A stretch of 64,000 nt of DNA. Origin: Palaemon carinicauda (Eukaryota; Arthropoda; Malacostraca; Decapoda; Palaemonidae). The notes beneath the pieces were generated by a model, which worked only from the letters and a program-made list of their open reading frames with translations, made no database searches and had not been told where the DNA came from. The position numbers were made by a program, and so were the translations under genes. Shown one piece after another: positions 61,346 to 64,000 of the stretch (position 1 is the stretch's first letter; each line of letters begins with the position of its first letter). The stretch covers positions 52,209,098 through 52,273,097 of the forward strand of contig NC_090746.1 of NCBI RefSeq assembly GCF_036898095.1, given 5' to 3'.

Positions 61346-61363
61346 ATTATTTTTACATTGAAT
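61346..61363. repeat. Target site duplication, right side of the RTE-type LINE
   Basis: Identical to 59652-59669. It marks the 5' truncation point at 61345. Confidence 0.85.
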
Positions 61364-62509
61364 ATAATATGATATATATCCAATTATATTGTTACATGTA
61401 ATTTTTTTCGTTAGATGTAATTTAACATGAAATAAATCAAATTGCTATTCATTTTTTTACATACAATATGGCATAAAATGCAACCAATTAAAATGATGAT
61501 CATGTTAAAAAATTAATGCTGGTAACTCAACTAAGTTATATATGCAAATCCTATACCAGATTAGGATATCCTATAGTATCTTCTCAGTCTAGAATAATCC
61601 ATTATTACCATTGCTAATTTGTAGCCATGATGACTAATAAAAACATCGGCTACAAACCTTGCTGTGTAAAATTTATGGGCATCATATACATGTATAGTCC
61701 ACGCTAAAAACGTGGCTTGAGCTGGTTTTAGATATTGATACTAATTGACCAAAGCATCGATAACCCACAAGTTTTGGGAAATTAAATGGTCTCTGCCATT
61801 TCAAAGCCAAACCAACATGCAAGAAAAGTGTAAGATCAAAGTTGTGATTGATCTCACGCGATGTTTCTTAATCAAAGGTGCCTGCTCCCCTATGAGGTGT
61901 GTGGTCGGTTCCTAACCGTATGAATATGAAATAATAAATAAAATCCTTATTATACACAGGTTTACTTTTTTTCTGCAAAAAAAGTAACACAGCATTTGTT
62001 CTAGAAGCATTTTTTCATTTACTACACATCAGATCTACTTTATATCATAGCATTTAAGTGGTTTTTCTCTTGTATTTCAACACTTCGATAGTGCAAGAAT
62101 TTATGCTGATTTGAAAAGAGAGCATGCATTGAAAAAGGTTAATCACTAAGAATCGCTATGAGAGTTCATGAAATAAAATTATTGGTTCCGTACTGCTGTT
62201 ACGATTCAAGAAAAGGGAATATGACGGGGGGTTTTCAGAAAAATAACAAACCATCCATAACCAATCCACGATTTGATGAAAAGAGAGAAAAAAATATGAT
62301 GAAACCACGTGACCAGTGACTACGCCTGAAAATCAACCATAATCACATATGGTTTGAGTTTGTTTGTGTTTTTAGGTGGTCACTGAACATCTATGGATCA
62401 TGGAATCTTCGCCCAAAATAAATACAAATCCAACACAAGCTTGCAAATACGTTAGCAGTTTCGAGTGATCCTTCGGCACTTCCAAACAATGTAAAATATT
62501 GGATATAGG

Positions 62510-62512
<3 letters not shown>
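61364..62512. other. No recognised gene
   Basis: AT-rich, unique-looking sequence between the LINE and the next (TA)n. No coding or RNA feature was identified. Confidence 0.4.
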
Positions 62513-62572
<60 letters not shown>

Positions 62573-62728
62573 CTATATGTATATATAAATAGAGAGAGAG
62601 AGAGTGTTACAAGAATTTTGGATGTCTGAAAGACTTTTTAGTCCATTCGTGGAGACTATTTGCTCTTTGGTAGAGCGATTTAGTTTAAGCATTTAGAGAG
62701 TTCCCATGATCTTATCTAACTTATCCTT

Positions 62729-62772
<44 letters not shown>

Positions 62773-62869
62773 ATATGATTTCAAATATATCAGTGTGATT
62801 ATACTTTTCGATAATTATTCACGAAAACTAATAGCATTTCTTAAAAGTATAAGAGATAAGACATGTCAA

Positions 62870-62939
<70 letters not shown>
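62513..62939. repeat. Cluster of (TA)n, (GA)n and (TC)n microsatellites
   Basis: (TA)n at 62513-62571, a short (GA)n at 62591-62604, (TC)n at 62733-62771 and (TA)n at 62876-62937, separated by unique DNA. Confidence 0.9.
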
Positions 62940-63386
62940 CATCATCGCATTTCTTTGAGTGATATCGGTAATTTCCCTCCTCCTCACATTCAAACCATTC
63001 TAACAACGTCTCGGTTGTTTAACTTCGGCCACCTTTCAGGGCAAGAAGGGCATGATCTCTCCACGTCAGGTCTAGCGAGGCAACACCGGTTTTGTTGCTG
63101 GGTGTACATGACTGTGACCAAAGGAATATTGTTGAACCCTTTTTAATCTCCTGCACCAAAGGTAGAAATTTAAATCTAAACCCTGGTCTATTTCCGTTAA
63201 TTCGGTGTTATGCTTTTATCTGAAATCTGACTTTTCCGGAATTATTAAGAAATTGACAGCTGTTGGATCCCCTTCTCCAGTATAAATACGATGTCTTTGT
63301 ATATGTATTCTCATTGTTGAGTCTATTGATGTCCCTAATAGACAAAAGTACTAACTTTGATCAAGTCTTTTAATTTTTCCTTTCAT
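62940..63386 (+). repeat. Interspersed repeat, inverted relative to 57816-58200
   Basis: See 57816-58200. Here the repeat is longer in the middle (about 60 bp more). Together the pair encloses the RTE-type LINE and about 4.7 kb. Confidence 0.75.
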
Positions 63387-64000
63387 ATTCATCGCGTGTC
63401 AGCTTTCGTGATTTCTACACACGCACTCAAAAACATGTCTGTATTCATGTTTGTCTGTATGCATATAATAGGAAAATAGAGCTATTAGTCTAAAATAAGT
63501 AACACATCTTAGTTGCCCTCATTCTAACACTATATCTCTAAAGTTTCTCTTAATATTCCACCTTCTGTGCGAATCCCAGCCAGCCGGTCATCTGGTTGTT
63601 CTAGCAATCAAAAACGACCCAAAATGACCAACCATTTAATGATCATAGATAGGGAAAGGTCGGCACTTCACTAGTACACTCCACAGTGGATGTACAGTAT
63701 ATACTCTGATTGGAATACCATATTTGTAGCTTGATGTTTGAAGTAAAAAATGTCAACTTTCATTTTATATGAGATTTATAATATAATGATAATGAGGATT
63801 ATGATTATTATTTTAATCATTTTCATTGTTTTTATCATTACTATTATTGTCATAGTTATGATTTATTTTGTTGACCATAAAGGAAAATATTTTCACTCCC
63901 TTAATATATTTATATTAATACACTGATGTAGATCTGCTTTGTCATTATTGGTTTGATATCAAGAACAACAACAACAACACCAACAATAATAATAATAATA
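63387..64000. other. AT-rich end of the window, ending in (AAC)n and (AAT)n
   Basis: No gene recognised. 63780-63860 is rich in ATT/ATG/ATC words, and the last 35 bases are AAC then AAT repeats. Confidence 0.6.

Noticed and set aside
57816..63386. LTRs of a retrotransposon
   Set aside because: The two copies are inverted relative to each other and no gag/pol of an LTR element lies between them.

Overview
The window looks like an accessory, repeat-dominated stretch of an animal nuclear genome, most likely a decapod crustacean. The reasons are the very dense (TA)n and (GA)n/(CT)n microsatellites, the co-occurrence of DIRS-like, Penelope-like, BEL/Pao, Ty3/Gypsy and several non-LTR elements, and interspersed repeats that I associate with shrimp and crab genomes. 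The species cannot be fixed from the sequence. I found no convincing host protein gene, rRNA gene or canonical tRNA gene. Every coding remnant I can name belongs to a mobile element, and nearly all are broken by stops or frameshifts.

Layout. 1-5.4 kb: a Ty3/Gypsy element whose pol has three nonsense codons but no visible frameshift. 5.4-7.6 kb: a LINE 3' fragment, (TA)n tracts and a tRNA-derived SINE. 7.58-17.09 kb: a DIRS-like tyrosine-recombinase retroelement with 335-bp inverted termini, a spliced-looking gag, RT with most of RNase H deleted, a decayed recombinase and an unidentified insertion of about 1.25 kb in gag. 17.1-21.7 kb: microsatellites, a GA satellite block, a 5'-truncated LINE (family A) and a tandem array of a tRNA-like SINE.

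21.7-36.1 kb: a head-to-head inverted pair of Penelope-like elements. One arm was split by a BEL/Pao element (568/566-bp LTRs, 5-bp target duplication), and the BEL element was itself invaded by a 2.8-kb piggyBac-like non-autonomous element carrying about four 370-bp tandem units. A 500-N assembly gap sits in the other Penelope arm and is flanked by a 297-bp duplicated sequence, so it is probably an unmerged contig overlap.

36.1-51.7 kb: blocks of a composite satellite, (GA)n alternating with a conserved unit of about 40 bp, into which LINE family A (two further copies, one near full length) and LINE family B have inserted. A 2.0-kb direct tandem duplication (42.2-46.27 kb) and a 1.2-kb mini-LTR element nested in LINE B also lie here. 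51.7-55.6 kb: LINE family C with a 2A-like ribosome-skipping motif. 55.6-64 kb: large (TA)n tracts, a second SINE copy, two inverted copies of another repeat, and an RTE-type LINE bounded by a perfect 18-bp target duplication.

The genes do not form a pathway. They are the replication modules of separate transposons: gag/ORF1 for RNA binding, RT for reverse transcription, and APE, GIY-YIG, DDE or tyrosine-recombinase enzymes for integration. The nesting gives a partial order of events: Penelope inverted pair, then BEL, then the piggyBac-like element; and LINE B, then the mini-LTR element. The most interesting points are the GA satellite acting as a recurrent LINE landing site, CCCH zinc fingers in LINE A ORF1, the 2A motif in LINE C, the Penelope palindrome with its paralogous empty site, and the spliced cysteine-rich gag of the DIRS element.
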